Below are positions 33,098-45,020 of a DNA stretch of 64,000 nucleotides, in pieces. Numbering within the stretch: position 1 is the first letter of the stretch; the number at the start of each line of letters is the position of its first letter. The notes beneath the pieces were generated by a model that made no database searches, was not told the origin of the DNA, and saw only the letters and a program-made list of their open reading frames with translations. The position numbers and the translations under genes are program-made. Source of the stretch: Maylandia zebra (lineage: Eukaryota; Chordata; Actinopteri; Cichliformes; Cichlidae); contig NC_135174.1 in NCBI RefSeq assembly GCF_041146795.1, forward strand, positions 17,442,878 through 17,506,877. Reading direction: 5' to 3'.

Positions 33098-33940
33098 GTT
33101 GAGTCAAAACCTTTAGCTCTACTAAGATACTGATAAAGAACAAACAGTTCCAATATTTTATTTAAATTTTTCCAGCATAGAAAACCCCATCAATGAACAA
33201 TAGGACAAGAAATAGCACAATAATAATAATCAATAGAGAAAGACAAAAAAAGAAAGAAAACATTAAAATTAGAAACTACCAGTATCCATAATAAATTAAT
33301 GTCATGAATATGTAATAAACAGGGAAATTGTATTGCCCGGTACATGTTTATACAACGTGAGCTTTCTCAAGGTGAAAAGTGGAGTCCAGGATTTTGAGAA
33401 AACATTTGCTGCAGGTGTTTGCAGGTATCGAACTTTTTCCAATTGAATGACTGATAACATGTCATTGAGCCAGACACTGAAGGAGGGAGGAACAGCGGAC
33501 TTCCATTCCTTTAGAATAAGTCTTTTCGCAATCATCATTCCGAGATCAATTGGCACCCGCACAGTGATAAAGAACAAATAGTTGAGATAATATAGTGCAG
33601 ATGGTTACAACCTTGTGTCCAGGCTGAGGACAGACCTATCCCTCTGTTTTATTCTTGGTATGATTTCATGGCTTAAATCATAATCAGGATTTGCTCTGGT
33701 ATGTGACATTAACTCTTGAAATGACCGGCAAACTCTAGGTTTTAGTTTAACTTGGTGACATGTTTTATTGTTTTAGTGAAATCCTATCACAGCTGATCAG
33801 GGTCTAAGATGACATCTTGAAATGTCATGTTTTGTGTCATCCAAACAAAAGACAGTTTTCAGTGTTTGAAAACTGAGAAAATCATTAAACCCTCACATTA
33901 GAACCAGACAATGGATGTTATTTCAAAAGTAATCAACTCA
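33098..33940. repeat. Duplicated segment, copy B (carries a LINE insertion)
   Basis: Homologous to 31226-31500, about 1.9 kb away in the same orientation and diverged by scattered substitutions. It is interrupted at 33150-33564. The two copies may be a local duplication or two copies of an unnamed repeat. Confidence 0.75.
33150..33564 (-). mobile_element. 5'-truncated L1-type LINE insertion
   Basis: Flanked by a 19-base target duplication with one difference (33131-33149 and 33565-33583, 'tgataaagaacaaacagtt'). Read on the - strand, 33564 to about 33340 encodes a reverse-transcriptase C-terminal stretch (LGMMIAKRLILKEWKS, then PPSFSVWLNDMLSVIQLEK) typical of L1/Tx1-clade ORF2 proteins. An A-rich 3' end follows (T/A-rich near 33155-33170 on +). 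The 5' truncation and target duplication are hallmarks of target-primed reverse transcription. It is a dead copy. Confidence 0.85.
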
Positions 33941-36937
33941 ATACTATATTGTCAAAGCTGTCTCACACCTCAAATGCATCACAGAGAAAGCATTCATCAT
34001 CAACAAAAACAACAACAACTTTTATAAAGGAATTAATCATGTTTTCATTTAAGACTGATGTAGCACATAGCTCACCCTAATGCAATTTTGCCAGACAACT
34101 AAACAATTAGCTCAGCCACTAAAAGAAATTAATAACTGATACATGCAAAGCCAATATAAAAGTATAAAGTGCAATATCAAATTCAAATAAGACAACTACA
34201 AGCAAGACTTGGCTACATGGCAACTGTTCAAATCAGAGCCTAGTCAATGCATTTTGTATTATTTACATATTTTACATATTTTACATTGGTATCAGTATTG
34301 ACATCTGTATTTATAACAACACCAAATTGGTATCCGTTTTAGCAATCCTATATCAATGAGGCCGCAGTTCATAACCTCACATTTATATACCCATAAACAG
34401 CAAAGTTTTACTTATCCATGGTCCGAAAGTTTGCCGCAGTCCCAAATGAGAAAGTTTTAACATATTTATCCAATATTTTGTCCCGAAGCAACATAAGAGT
34501 GTCTTTGGCAGTGAAAAAAATACCTGCAAATGCTGCACAGCCAGCAGCAGGCTGTTTTCAGTTTGTACACTAGCAAATTAGCGGCTAACAGCTACTAACA
34601 TGATAACAGTTTAATTAGCCTCTGTGCTGCAGGTGTGTTAGTCATGTGACATTCTTGCATAACTAAAAGTCAGTCAACATGACCAACAGACTGGGAAAAA
34701 TGCCCACCTAAGTGCAGAAGAAGATGAAGTATTTCTGACAGCAAACATATCTTCCAGCTGGCAAACAAAGTTGGCAAGCTAACACTGCCCACTTCCTTGT
34801 GCCAAAGTGGCTGATGCTAAAGCGAACTTGGAAAGGTCCTGTGGATAGTTATGAGGAGCTAAGCTTCACCACAAAGTGGGCTATTAGTTGTATTATTAAG
34901 AAAATGTTAACTGAACAGCTAACTACATGACATGTAAAAAAAAAAATCAACCCTGTAATTCAACAAATTTCCTGTTTATTTGTTTACATGTATTCGGTCA
35001 CCACTGCTGCCTAAATAAAATTTAACTTGTGTGATAAGATATTCTTTGAACAAAAGGAAAGAGGAAATTAAGAGAAGTGTAAATCTTTGAGTGAATGATG
35101 AATTGTGTGACATAATCACGAGTTTATGTCATTAGTAGGCTAAGTATAATGCAGTCAACTTCATACGTGAGAATGGACAGCAAATTATTATTTACACTGT
35201 ACCAGGGCAAATGCCTGAAGACCTCTATCATGCTTCATTAACTGGCCAAATTGTTGCAATAAATAATAGCATGCCTCTGTGCTGTGGAGAAGCTTTGAAT
35301 ACGTTTTATTTTGCATATTAAATAAAAACGTTAAAATATGTGCGTCTCAGCAGTGTAAATGATATACAGCCTAGGGCTTTCCTGGTGATTTCTATTACTT
35401 TAATACTCATTACCCTCCTTTATCCATTATATTTAAAGCACACTTACATTAATATCTCCTGAGGTTTAAGCCTTGTCAGTTTGATTTACACTGGCACTGG
35501 TATCCAAAAGGGGGAGGAAAAAAGGAAGAAAAAAAACAGGATTATACTGGATATTTTTTGGCAGATTTGTCTCCTGACACACCCCCATGAATTAGATTGC
35601 TGAAAGTGACAGATTAATTACTCTCTCTTGTTAAGACTGGAGATGAACCGAGAAAAACACAAATAAAAATATATACTTTTCAATCATATGTGGATCAGGA
35701 AACTCACAAGTCTTAATTTCTGCAGTGACCAACATTCGGCCCTGGGGAAGTCAGGGGAGTCGTGTGTCTTTATTAACCTTTACAATTAAAAGTTCATCTC
35801 TAAAATAAGATCATTCATATTTATTGCAAAACTAGCAGAGGATAGCTTCAAATGATATCATCCACAACCGCGATGACTTATTCAACTATAATGGATTCAG
35901 TAAGCACGCAGCTAATACTATTTAACAGCAACAAAACAGGTTAAATTCTAACCAATGTGAGAGAATATATAAGTCACACGTACACGTGACAGAGATGAAA
36001 TGAGAAAGCAGCAGGCATAAACTCAAGGATACAGGGTTTCAGTCGTTTCAGTGTCAAAATAAGCAGACAACGGATTTCAGAACCAGGTGAGAAATTTGAG
36101 ATTTTTCAATGTCTAAACTAAATTTTTTGAGGATTTTCTTCTCATAATACAAAAGCTGGGATGTGCTTTGTGTTAGTAAGTGAACGACAAAAATGCAAAG
36201 CAGTTCACAGCTACACAAAAAAACTCCTGTTCAACAAGTAGTATTAAAATAAAGGCATCTAGCAGCACAAAATCTTGTAAGCCTGTTTTGACAGTGGCTT
36301 GCGAGACTGGGTTACTAAAAAGCTCTGGATGAAAACCAAACGAGCCGTGTCTTGGCCATGAGGATTGCCACTCCTTGTAGAAGAGTCAGTACAACATCCT
36401 GGAAGCTGATACAGAAAGTCTTAATGCAAGGACTATATATATATTATAATTCAGTAAACCTAGGCCAAAAAGCTAATGCAATTTAATGAAGTCATAACTT
36501 CAACTTCATAATAACAGATTTAGTGGTTCAAAAATACAATTTTATATTAGTAAAAGTCAGACAACACGGCCATCAGGTTTGGACCAGAATGGATGCCAGT
36601 TTGCCAACACTGACTGAGGTTCAGCACAGCAGTCACTCTGAGTATTTTCAGCACATTCCTCTCTGGTACTTAGCAGCGACCTCTGTTCACTTAACTGTCA
36701 TTTTGAAAAATAACAGCCAGTCACACGCTGTACATCTGCCAGACTGTTTGGTCAAAAGCCCTTCGATTTTAGTGCCTTTCTGGATCTTTTTCAGACACTT
36801 AGCCAAATAGCTGGCAGTGGTAATCACATGCGGATATTAGCATTTTCAGCAAGTCATGGAATCTGGAAATAGCTTGTTTGGCCTGTGAAAGCACAAAGAC
36901 CTGCTCAGTAAGTGTGTGCTGTGTGTGTATGTATATA
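33941..36937. other. Intergenic DNA, nothing recognised
   Basis: 3.0 kb of AT-rich DNA. I see no exon, no transposon terminus and no structured array on either strand. Confidence 0.5.
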
Positions 36938-37750
36938 TAATTCCCAAAAGGTATTCACTCACCCATCCAAATCATTGATTTTCAGGTGTTATACACCTTC
37001 TTTGGTTACAAATGTATAAAAATCACACACTTCTACAAACATCTGTGGAAGAATGAGTCTCGGGAGTTCAGTTGTGAAATTTCTCTCTAGCAAATATTCC
37101 ACAGTCAACTGTTAGTGGTATTATAACAAAAGTGGAAGCGATTGGGAATGAGAGCAACTCAGCCAAAAAGTGGTAGGTCACACGAAATCAGAGTGGGGTC
37201 AGCTGATGCTGAGGTGTATAGTAAATGGACTAATTCTTGTAAAGCACTTTCCTACTCTACCTGGGCACTCAAAGCACATACAACATGCCTCATTCACCCA
37301 TTCACACCCAATCATTCAAGCAGTTTTTTCTTTGCTTAAGTGCTTTCTATCTAAAACTCACACACATTCCCATTCCACTGGATGCATCCGAAAGCAACTT
37401 GAGCTTCAGAATCTTCAGAACCTTACATGCAGAGGTGTAAAGCACTAACGGACTCTAAAGCAATGGAGACGTGCTCTCTGTAGTGACGAATCACACTCCT
37501 CCGTCTGGCAATAGTCCAACGTGGAAGAACTTGACTGGCCTAGCAACGTGGAAGTCCTGACCTCAACCTTTGGGATGAATTATAGCAGAAACTGCAAGCT
37601 AAGCCTTCTCATCCAACATCGGTGTCTGACCTCATAAATGCACTTTTGTAGGAATGGTCAAAATTCCCATAAACACACTCCTAAACCTTGGGGAAAGTCT
37701 TTCCAGAAGGGCAGAAGACATTGCTGCAAAGGGTTAGCTGACATCTGGAG
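36938..37750 (+). mobile_element. Decayed Tc1-like transposon interrupted by a SINE-like fragment
   Basis: The left terminus is 'ttcccaaaaggtattcactc' at 36941-36960. Transposase-like stretches are 37060-37218 ('tattccacagtcaactgtta', 'ggaagcgattgggaatgaga') and 37437-37745 ('gacctcaacctttgggatga', 'cataaacacactcctaaacc'). The right terminus is absent here, but a matching terminus lies at 40058-40128. Multiple stops; inactive. Confidence 0.8.
37219..37436. repeat. SINE-like fragment inside the Tc1 copy
   Basis: Begins 'agtaaatggactaattcttg' with 'taaagcactttcctactcta' and 'caaagcacatacaac', the AAAGCGC-type tail motifs of fish SINEs/L2-clade elements. It continues through 'tcattcacccattcacaccc' to about 37436. 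The tRNA-like head is missing. Confidence 0.6.
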
Positions 37751-38149
37751 AAAATGCAGTATGAATGCTGACAGATGGATGTTTTGAGCTGAAATGTAAT
37801 AGCTATAATGCTGTCCATTTAAATGATATTACCTGTACATGCAACCAATATGTCAGCTTACCAAAGAACAACTGAAACAATATCTGTAACAAAAGAGGAC
37901 AATTTATTGAGAGTCTGACAGCAGCTTACCATCCATGTTCAATATCTCATACAGTTTTCTGGACTGGAGGACGTACATCCTAAAGAACTTCATCACAACC
38001 TCTCTCACATCCACTTTACACGTGTAGTTTAAAGGAAACTTAACTAACATTTGGTGGATATGTTTGCAGTCAGAATAAACTTACGGCCCCTATATGAATG
38101 GAATTTAAACAGTGTGACAGAAGAAAAAACATGTTTTTTAAATATTTGC

Positions 38150-38440
38150 ATCAGTTACCAACACTTCTCTTATGGGACGTGTGTGTGAGTACTTTGGTCC
38201 AAATACTTGAGGTCTAGAAGAATATGTAGCAGCCGCTGATCCCTCAATGGCACCAGTAGGACAGCAGGACAGCAGGGCCTCTTCCTCAACAGAAAACTCT
38301 CCTCCACCGCTAGCAAGAGAATGAACACGTGTGTGTGTGTGTGATTTACATTGCTGTGCTTGAGAGCCACCATCTACCAGAACCAAATTCGTTGTATGTG
38401 TCTGCACATATACTTGGCCAATAAACACGATTCTGATTTA
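38150..38440 (+). repeat. Probable retroelement 3' end
   Basis: Ends 'acttggccaataaacacgat' followed by 'tctgattt', a terminus common in fish retroelement tails, with an internal short (TG)n run near 38329-38342. No coding domain is visible. Confidence 0.45.
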
Positions 38441-38657
38441 AGGCTACTGCGATATCACTGCTAGCTCATACAAGCTTGCTCTCCGACAGCTACAGGCCAC
38501 GTGAGCTCAAAGCCCCTCCCGCCAGAGTTTACTCCCCAGTCAACTGTCGTAAAACAGTCGTAAGTCTACAGAAGAGGATTAGGGCCACCGGGGGGAAAAG
38601 TGGGCTTTTCTTTTCCAGATTTCTGGGGGAGTCAGAATTCTAACCCTAAACGCAGAA

Positions 38658-39359
38658 ATGCAACAGGCGAAAACAAAACAAGTGCAAGGTTACGAAGAAC
38701 TGGCAAAAAAAGCTCAAACAACTGGAGGCCAGAAATGATGAAATAGTCAAAGAAAATATGGAATGGGAGGAAAAGTATGTACAACTGGAAAAGGACCAGA
38801 AAGAAGTGGAGAGCAGAAAGTCCGAAGCGCTCCAGGAAAAAAGCCCAATCTGAGCAAAAACACAAAGAACTGGTGCACATGTACGAGGAACAGGTGAAGC
38901 AAAACGGAGACATTCAAAAGGACAAGCTAGAGCAGCTGCAAAATAATGCAGCGTTGATGACAAAGAATAAAGAACTGCAGACCAAAAACTTGCAGTTGGA
39001 GCACAAAGAGCAAATTCAGACAGGCAACGACCTTAAAGAAAATCTCCAAGCATCAGTGGAAGAGTTCGACAAACTCCAGCAAAAGTGTAACAAAATACAA
39101 GATGAGAATGTAACACTTGCTTAAGAAGTGGAAAAATTGGAGGAGAAAAACACAGACCTCATCGAGCAACAGAAGAAGAAGTAAAAATGTTTCTGGCTCT
39201 TCAGGTCAAAGTCAGGTGAGGATAAGGCCGAAAAGAAAAAGAAGAAAAAATGGAACAAAAACAGCTGAAGAAGAAAAATGCTGCTGGTCCTCGATGACAA
39301 CAAACAGGAAACATTCTCCTGACAAGAGTGCGGATGAGGCTGCTGGGGGTTCAGCTTAG
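38658..39359 (+). pseudogene. Frameshifted coiled-coil protein pseudogene, intronless
   Basis: A continuous Lys/Glu/Gln-rich helical sequence runs through several frames. It starts at ATG 38658 (MQQAKTKQVQGYEELAKK). It shifts frame near 38711 into KQLEARNDEIVKENMEWEEK and shifts again near 38840 into AQSEQKHKELVHMYEEQVKQ. The third frame carries on to an in-frame TAA at 39122-39124 and beyond it (EVEKLEEKNTDLIEQQKKK) to another stop at 39181-39183. Heptad-like spacing indicates a long coiled coil. There are no introns, and no splice sites are needed to follow the frame, which suggests a retrocopy or a decayed single-exon gene. I do not recognise the parent; many fish proteins have such regions. 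The upstream 38500-38650 is GC-richer with an E-box and a CCCCTCCC run. Confidence 0.7.
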
Positions 39360-40057
39360 GCTACAGAACAGTAGCTTCCACTGCCCTCCTTTCTTCACCC
39401 CATCTCCATCTCGTTTCCCCTATCCACCCTTCCTCCGTCGGCCATTTATGGTTCTGCTTTGATTCAACAGAAACTGGTAGGGAAGCCTTTCGGTGGCTCC
39501 CGCCTCCACTGAAAGACACAGACATAAACACACAAACATTTATTAACATGTTCCACAGTCTTCCAGTTTGATCATTTTGATTTTCTCATCTTGTGGACAA
39601 CAGCGTACACGGATGGAGATATATTGTTAACTTTCGTAATGTTTATTTATTTAACATATCCAGCTCCAGCCCCACTGCCATCCTGACAAGGATAAGCATT
39701 TAAGAAACTATGTGAAAAAATGGACAACTAACTGAATTTATGCAAACACACTGGATTTCCAATTATGTTTCACTGAATTAGAGACTCTAACAGTCTCTTC
39801 TATGTAAGAATGTCTCATGCTGATACACCTGCAAACTTGACAAAATCCAAACATGAGCTCTTTTAGATGCTTTTTGAATTTTTTCGCTCTCTGACCTCAG
39901 TGTAAGGCGGCTTGGCCCTCACTGCCACTGCTTGTTGAAAGTTCTCCTGCTTCTTGTCTTCCCCCAGTGTTGACCGCCTGCCTTTAATATCACTTACAAA
40001 GATTAGGATAAGAGTACTGTGAATGCTTAATCAGCATACACACTAACAATATGTCCT

Positions 40058-40128
40058 AAAAATAGGATGTTACCCAAGTTCATTTGCATGTGAAAGCAGA
40101 GAGCGAATACTTTTGGCAATTTAAAGTA
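40058..40128 (+). mobile_element. Tc1-like right terminus fragment
   Basis: 'gatgttacccaagttcattt' followed by 'gcgaatacttttggcaattt' is the outer end of the same Tc1 family as 36938-37750. The 'ttttggcaat' terminus mirrors the left end 'attcccaaaag'. It may be the missing right end of that copy. Confidence 0.65.
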
Positions 40129-41859
40129 TATGCGGATATGCGCTCCTCGGCACTGGCACAGCAGCTCTAAAGTGCTGGGAAACTTGTGCTCGCTCTGCAG
40201 TGGAGATCAATATGTCATCCAGTTCCCACTTTGGGTTTTCTGTCACATAATCTGAAATGGAACAAGGACATTACTACTTTAAGTAATTGATATGGAGCAA
40301 AAATAGCACGTTTGTCATGTGGATCGTCTTAGTATATCCACTAGCCTTTGCTCATGTACATGAATTGGGAATCTTGCCTCACAATCCTTAAACTGGCAGA
40401 AGAAGACAACATGAATAAACACGAATAAAAAGAAGCATATTCCAATAAACATAATGCACATCTACTATCCCAACAGAGTGAGCATACAGTAATCAAACTA
40501 ATGTCTGCTTTAAAATTAATTGAGTTTGTTATAGTCATCAGTGTTCATTGGAAATATATAAGCCTGCATTAAAAATATGATTGTCATTGGCTTAAAGCCT
40601 AGTTCTGAAGATTTTAGATCCATTTACATAAAATTAGAGTCAGAGCTTCATTTATCTATTCTAAAATGTGATTACTTGGAAATCTTTCACTTTTAGCAAA
40701 GGGGCCTTGGGGAGACATACAGCACATCTCATGTACAGCTGGCAGCCACACATAACACAGTGACAGTGGCACCACCTGTCACCTCCAGAGCTTTACACCT
40801 CGCTTTAATGAGCTGGAAGGGAATGTGACACGTGTAGATTCACTTTTGGCAGAAAAAAAGAGTTCACTTCACTCAAAGTGCATTCTCGGCACTTCAAAGA
40901 GCTAAAGGCATTCTACAGAACATGCAGAAATGCACCACTAAACATACTACTGCTCCAAAAGTGAGCTTGTGTTGCGTTCGAAACATGAATAGAAACTATT
41001 TGTAATATTTGAAAAGTGCTCTTTTATAGCTGCACTAAATGGGTTAGTCTTCTTCTTCCTGTTCGGAGCATTAAAAATATCAACACGGTGAGCGCTTCTT
41101 CGAGGAGCTCATGGCTTTTTTCCAGGAGCGCCAGCAGCTAATAAGTACACTGAGTATAAGTGAGGATTATCCAGAGCAGCACTTTGGCAGGCTGCATCTC
41201 TTTTCTTTGCCTCCTTTTTCAAATGCACATCATTGACATTGAGGAGGCACAGTGAGAGGTGTTAGCACATTGAAGGACAAACCTCCTAATATCAGGCTGA
41301 GCTTTAAAGGAAACCACCCACTGTGTTCTTTATCTTCACGTTTACACCTCGTAGGCACTTTTTCACGTTACTGGTAATTTCCTGTATTCTGGAGTGGCCC
41401 CTTGTTTCACTAAAAGTGCTATTTTTGAGTGAATATTGTTTTTCTATTTAAGTGATTTGCTTTGCGTTTGGTTGATCTCACAGCATGCTCTCTGAATAAT
41501 TAAACATAAAACGAGAGTTATTTGCATTTAGATGTTTTTTTGTCTGCTTTGTCATTTTTTCAGAAAATATATGTGAGGAAAAATGTTAATGAGAGTGAAT
41601 AATTAGCAAAAAAAACAAACATGTTTTAACTACATATTTGTCTTTTAAGGCCTTAAACTATTACCGGGTATTTAAATACAACCTCAGATGAACGACACAT
41701 GACAGTAACAGAAAAGAAGCCAAAATGGAAAAGCAATATGGAAAAACAAAGTATACCCCAGCAGTTTTTAACTTGTAGAACTTAAGGTTTTCTGTGCACT
41801 TTCAGTCTCCCACGCACTCTTCTTTCCATTTATTTAATTAATTGACGTTTGAGGGCATT
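40129..41859. other. Intergenic DNA, nothing recognised
   Basis: No gene or named repeat is seen. The region is AT-rich with several oligo-T runs. Confidence 0.5.
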
Positions 41860-42890
41860 TATTGTTCTTATTCTTTTGTTTTTCTTTTTTTTTCTCAGAA
41901 ATCCTGTTGAAGATTGCCTGGTGTGCTCAGGACTGTCCTGTTGCAGGAGTCAAATTCAGCTTTAGCTGTCAAAAAATATGACTTCAGATCCAGAGGAATT
42001 TGTCTCAATCAACTCAAGTTACCCACGTCCTGTGGCTGCAAAACAAGCCCAAATCATCACCCCTCTGCCACCGTGCTTGACAGTTGTCTTCAGGTGTTTG
42101 GTTTTTGTTGAACGTCTCACTGTCTTGTTTGTCTAAAGCAGGGGTGGGGGAACTCCAGGCCTCAAGGGTCGGTGTCCTGCAGGTTTTAGATCTGCACTTG
42201 AGCCAACACAGCTGTTTTAAATGACTAAATTATTTCCTCAACATGTATTAAAGTTACCAGAGGCCTGGTAATGAACTAATTATTTGATTCAGGTGTGGTG
42301 ACCCAGGGTGATATCTAAAACCTGCATTACACTGGCCCTTGAGGCCTGGAGATATAAATGTTGAACTTAAGATATTAAAGTTAAACAGCTTGACCTCTGA
42401 GGAGAATTTGCTGGCATAGTCGACTTCCAGGAAGATTGTCAACTGAATGAATTCTGTTCTTAATGTAGATTGATGGACTTCAAATTGTTTGGAAATGGCC
42501 TTCTGATCCTTCCCAGATTGATGAACAGTTCACTGCTGATGACTTTCTTCCTTGGCATTGTATTACCACAGACACACCTGCAAAGTGCCAAAACGTGTGC
42601 TTTGATCGAGGTGTTCACACTTGTTGATGATCAGTTAATTAACGTGCATTTGATTAGCAGCACCTGGCTCCTATTTACCCTCTTAATTCACACGGAAGAA
42701 ATCAGTGCGTACTTAGTTTGTCCACACCCTGCTTCTGGAGTGCTTAGACTTATTTTTTGTGAAATAAATAATGACACACACTAATGTGTCACGTTGTTGT
42801 ACATCTGTGTCATATTTACCGAATTTTACAACCTGCTGAGGACCAGATGATATGTAAAACCTAAGAATTTTAAAAAAGGCTTAAAAAAAG
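41860..42890 (-). mobile_element. Decayed Tc1-like transposon with nested MITE
   Basis: On the - strand this is the 5' part of the family also present at 11.3 and 57.4 kb. The 3'-side block (41890-42105) includes 'gtcctgtggctgcaaaacaa' and 'caccgtgcttgacagttgtc'. The 5'-side block (42360-42780) includes 'gatggacttcaaattgtttg' and 'atttgattagcagcacctgg'. The outer right end (about 42830-42870, 'ggaccagatgatatgtaaaa') matches the end of the 57 kb copy. The two blocks are separated by a complete MITE. Confidence 0.8.
42138..42352. mobile_element. Palindromic MITE, complete copy
   Basis: Terminal inverted repeats of about 37 bases: left 'ctccaggcctcaagggtcgg', right ending 'ggcccttgaggcctggag'. 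They continue inward as 'gtcctgcaggttttagat' / 'atctaaaacctgcattac'. The interior has no coding potential. A truncated sister is at 14827-14985. It is nested in the Tc1 copy at 41860-42890 and is therefore the younger insertion. hAT-type affiliation is likely, but no clean target duplication is seen. Confidence 0.85.
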
Positions 42891-42924
42891 TTAAAAGACT
42901 TTACCACACAAAAGATTTCAAGGT

Positions 42925-44895
42925 CTGTTTTTATTATTTATTTATTTTCTGGCATGTTGTCCATCCTTAAAATACACTGAAGAATACTGATATGCAGTTT
43001 CTCATCTTTTCTTTTTTCATTTTTTCCTCCTTCACGGTACAGTGAGACCCTGATTCCTGTGTAATGACACCAGTATAGGAATACTCTACAAACACAAAAT
43101 TAAAACACAATAGCTGGCATACCACCATAACGTAATGCATCGTCGTAACCACTTTGTAACAAAAAGCAAGAGAATGCCCGTACAGTCTTCAAAGATGCAC
43201 AATTCAAAAAGGGTTGACATTAAAACAACTGATTTAAGTCAACAATGAAAATCGAGTTAAATGCGCTATTACACAGGAATCTGTTAAATATCAAAACAAA
43301 TTATTAACGGAAATGCTCTTTACACAAGTGTAGCAAAAGACAATTTATCATAGATATAATATTATCAGGTGACAAGGCCTAAAATAAATGATAACCGCTC
43401 TGTCGTTCAGTCATAAAAAACTTGACAAAAACACACAAACTGTCAAGGGATAAGAGTGACAAAGACTCACATTTGTTCCAACAAGACACTGTACAGCTCA
43501 GGGTGGATTTGGGGCTAAAACACTCGACAGCTTTGAAAACTCTGCAGATCAACATTTCCCCGCCGGTTCGTGGAAAGCCAAGGCATTATAAAAAGGTAAC
43601 ATAACCCATTGCACTGAAGGACTGAAATAAAGTCATAGCTTTAGAGGACTACTTAGAAATAAAACAAACAAACTAGTAAACAGCCAGAGGAGCTTAATGT
43701 CCCTGGTCCAAGTTTATAAAGTAGGCATCTTTCTCCAACAGTACATGACATCCACCCACCTCATCGGTCGAGGACGAGCTCAGGAGCCAAGTTGCACAGC
43801 AAAACGATACAGTTACAAACTGTAGTAAAGAATGAGTCAAGATCTCAGTTTTCTTCTGCGTTATCGTACTTCTTCAAAGGAGACTACACCGAAGAAGAAG
43901 AAAATATATATATATTACAAATGAAACAAAAAGTTTTGGAGATTTCCATGTTTTAGTTGGATGGTGGGTGATTCGTCCGTGCCTCCTCCAGTATGTGGTC
44001 ACCTACATGCTGGTGGTGGTGGTAGTTGCAGTGATATCTCGGCAGTATCTGTACGTGTATTCCACTAAAAATACAGACTTTAGCCTAGCTGCGTGGATGA
44101 CACTTATGTACAGGAGATGCTAAAGATCATTAATGGTGAGCGATGAAGTGGTATGACAAAATGCTCTAGTTGTTAAAATGCTATCACGTGGTTGAAGGAT
44201 GGTAAATCGCACAAAGCTTTCCCCAGAAAAAGGCATAATGAGTTCAGTCCATAGCAAAGGCTGAGTTAAGAGCTATGTCATACAAACTAAATGCTTTAGC
44301 ACCGTTTAATACCACTTGTTGGCAAGCAAAAAATAAAAAAAAGAAAGAAAAAATAGGGCGGGACAAACATCGCATAATATACTGGATCCCTAACCAGCCA
44401 TTTTCAATCATTTGTTGCATTTCCTAAGTGGTGTCAGAGAAATCTGTTTACTTTGATACAACCTAACATATAGACACCTTTGCTTTTTCCTTCATGCTGA
44501 GCAAATTTGTGGTCTCCCAAAGTCTTTAAGCCTAAAGCTTCAACTGTTTCACAATCTCCTCATTCATTTGTCTGTCATACTCTGTAGTAGCCGCTGAGCC
44601 GTCAGGTGTCTGCTTAATGCACGCCACTGGCTGCCAAAGCTAAAGGGAGAGTCCAGGATCCAGGAGAAGGATTTCGGAGTTTGGCGTATGCAGGATAGAG
44701 CAAAAAGGGCAAAAAAAGGTAACACAGGTTGTGCTCTTGGAACGTGGAAACTTCTGTGGTAGCAGCTAAGTGAAATCTCGTACATGTAGTCATGCCGTGT
44801 CTCTGCAAAGGCTTCCAACTGGGATCTGTGACATGTTGGAACAATATAATGTCAGATGGTGTAAATCGGGGCCCAGCAGATAAAGTTTTTGCGAC
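42925..44895 (-). other. atrnl1: Putative atrnl1 3' UTR and polyadenylation signals
   Basis: Non-coding sequence following the atrnl1 stop on the - strand. Overlapping AATAAA signals (TTTATT on +) are at 42930-42935, 42937-42942 and 42941-42946, giving a 3' UTR of about 2 kb. Contains a short (AT)n run near 43900-43916. The 3' end would fall within a few dozen bases of the Tc1 copy. Confidence 0.5.
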
Positions 44896-45020
44896 TCAGA
44901 CGCAGGTCCCTTGGTGTGCTGGAGGAAGGGCTTTTCGGTTCTTTATGGCCAAAGACTTCTCCTTAAAATCTGACGCTTTCTGCTGTGAAACGTCTATCAG
45001 TGCACTCGCTACAATGAGTC
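44896..45020 (-). CDS. atrnl1: atrnl1 last coding exon
   Basis: Acceptor cctcag at 45021-45026 on the - strand. It encodes LIVASALIDVSQQKASDFKE and then 20 more residues to GTCV, with the stop TGA at 44898-44896. It starts in phase 1. Confidence 0.95.

Noticed and set aside
33302-33577. 91-codon open frame as a host gene
   Set aside because: It is the C-terminal reverse-transcriptase fragment of a 5'-truncated LINE with target duplication.
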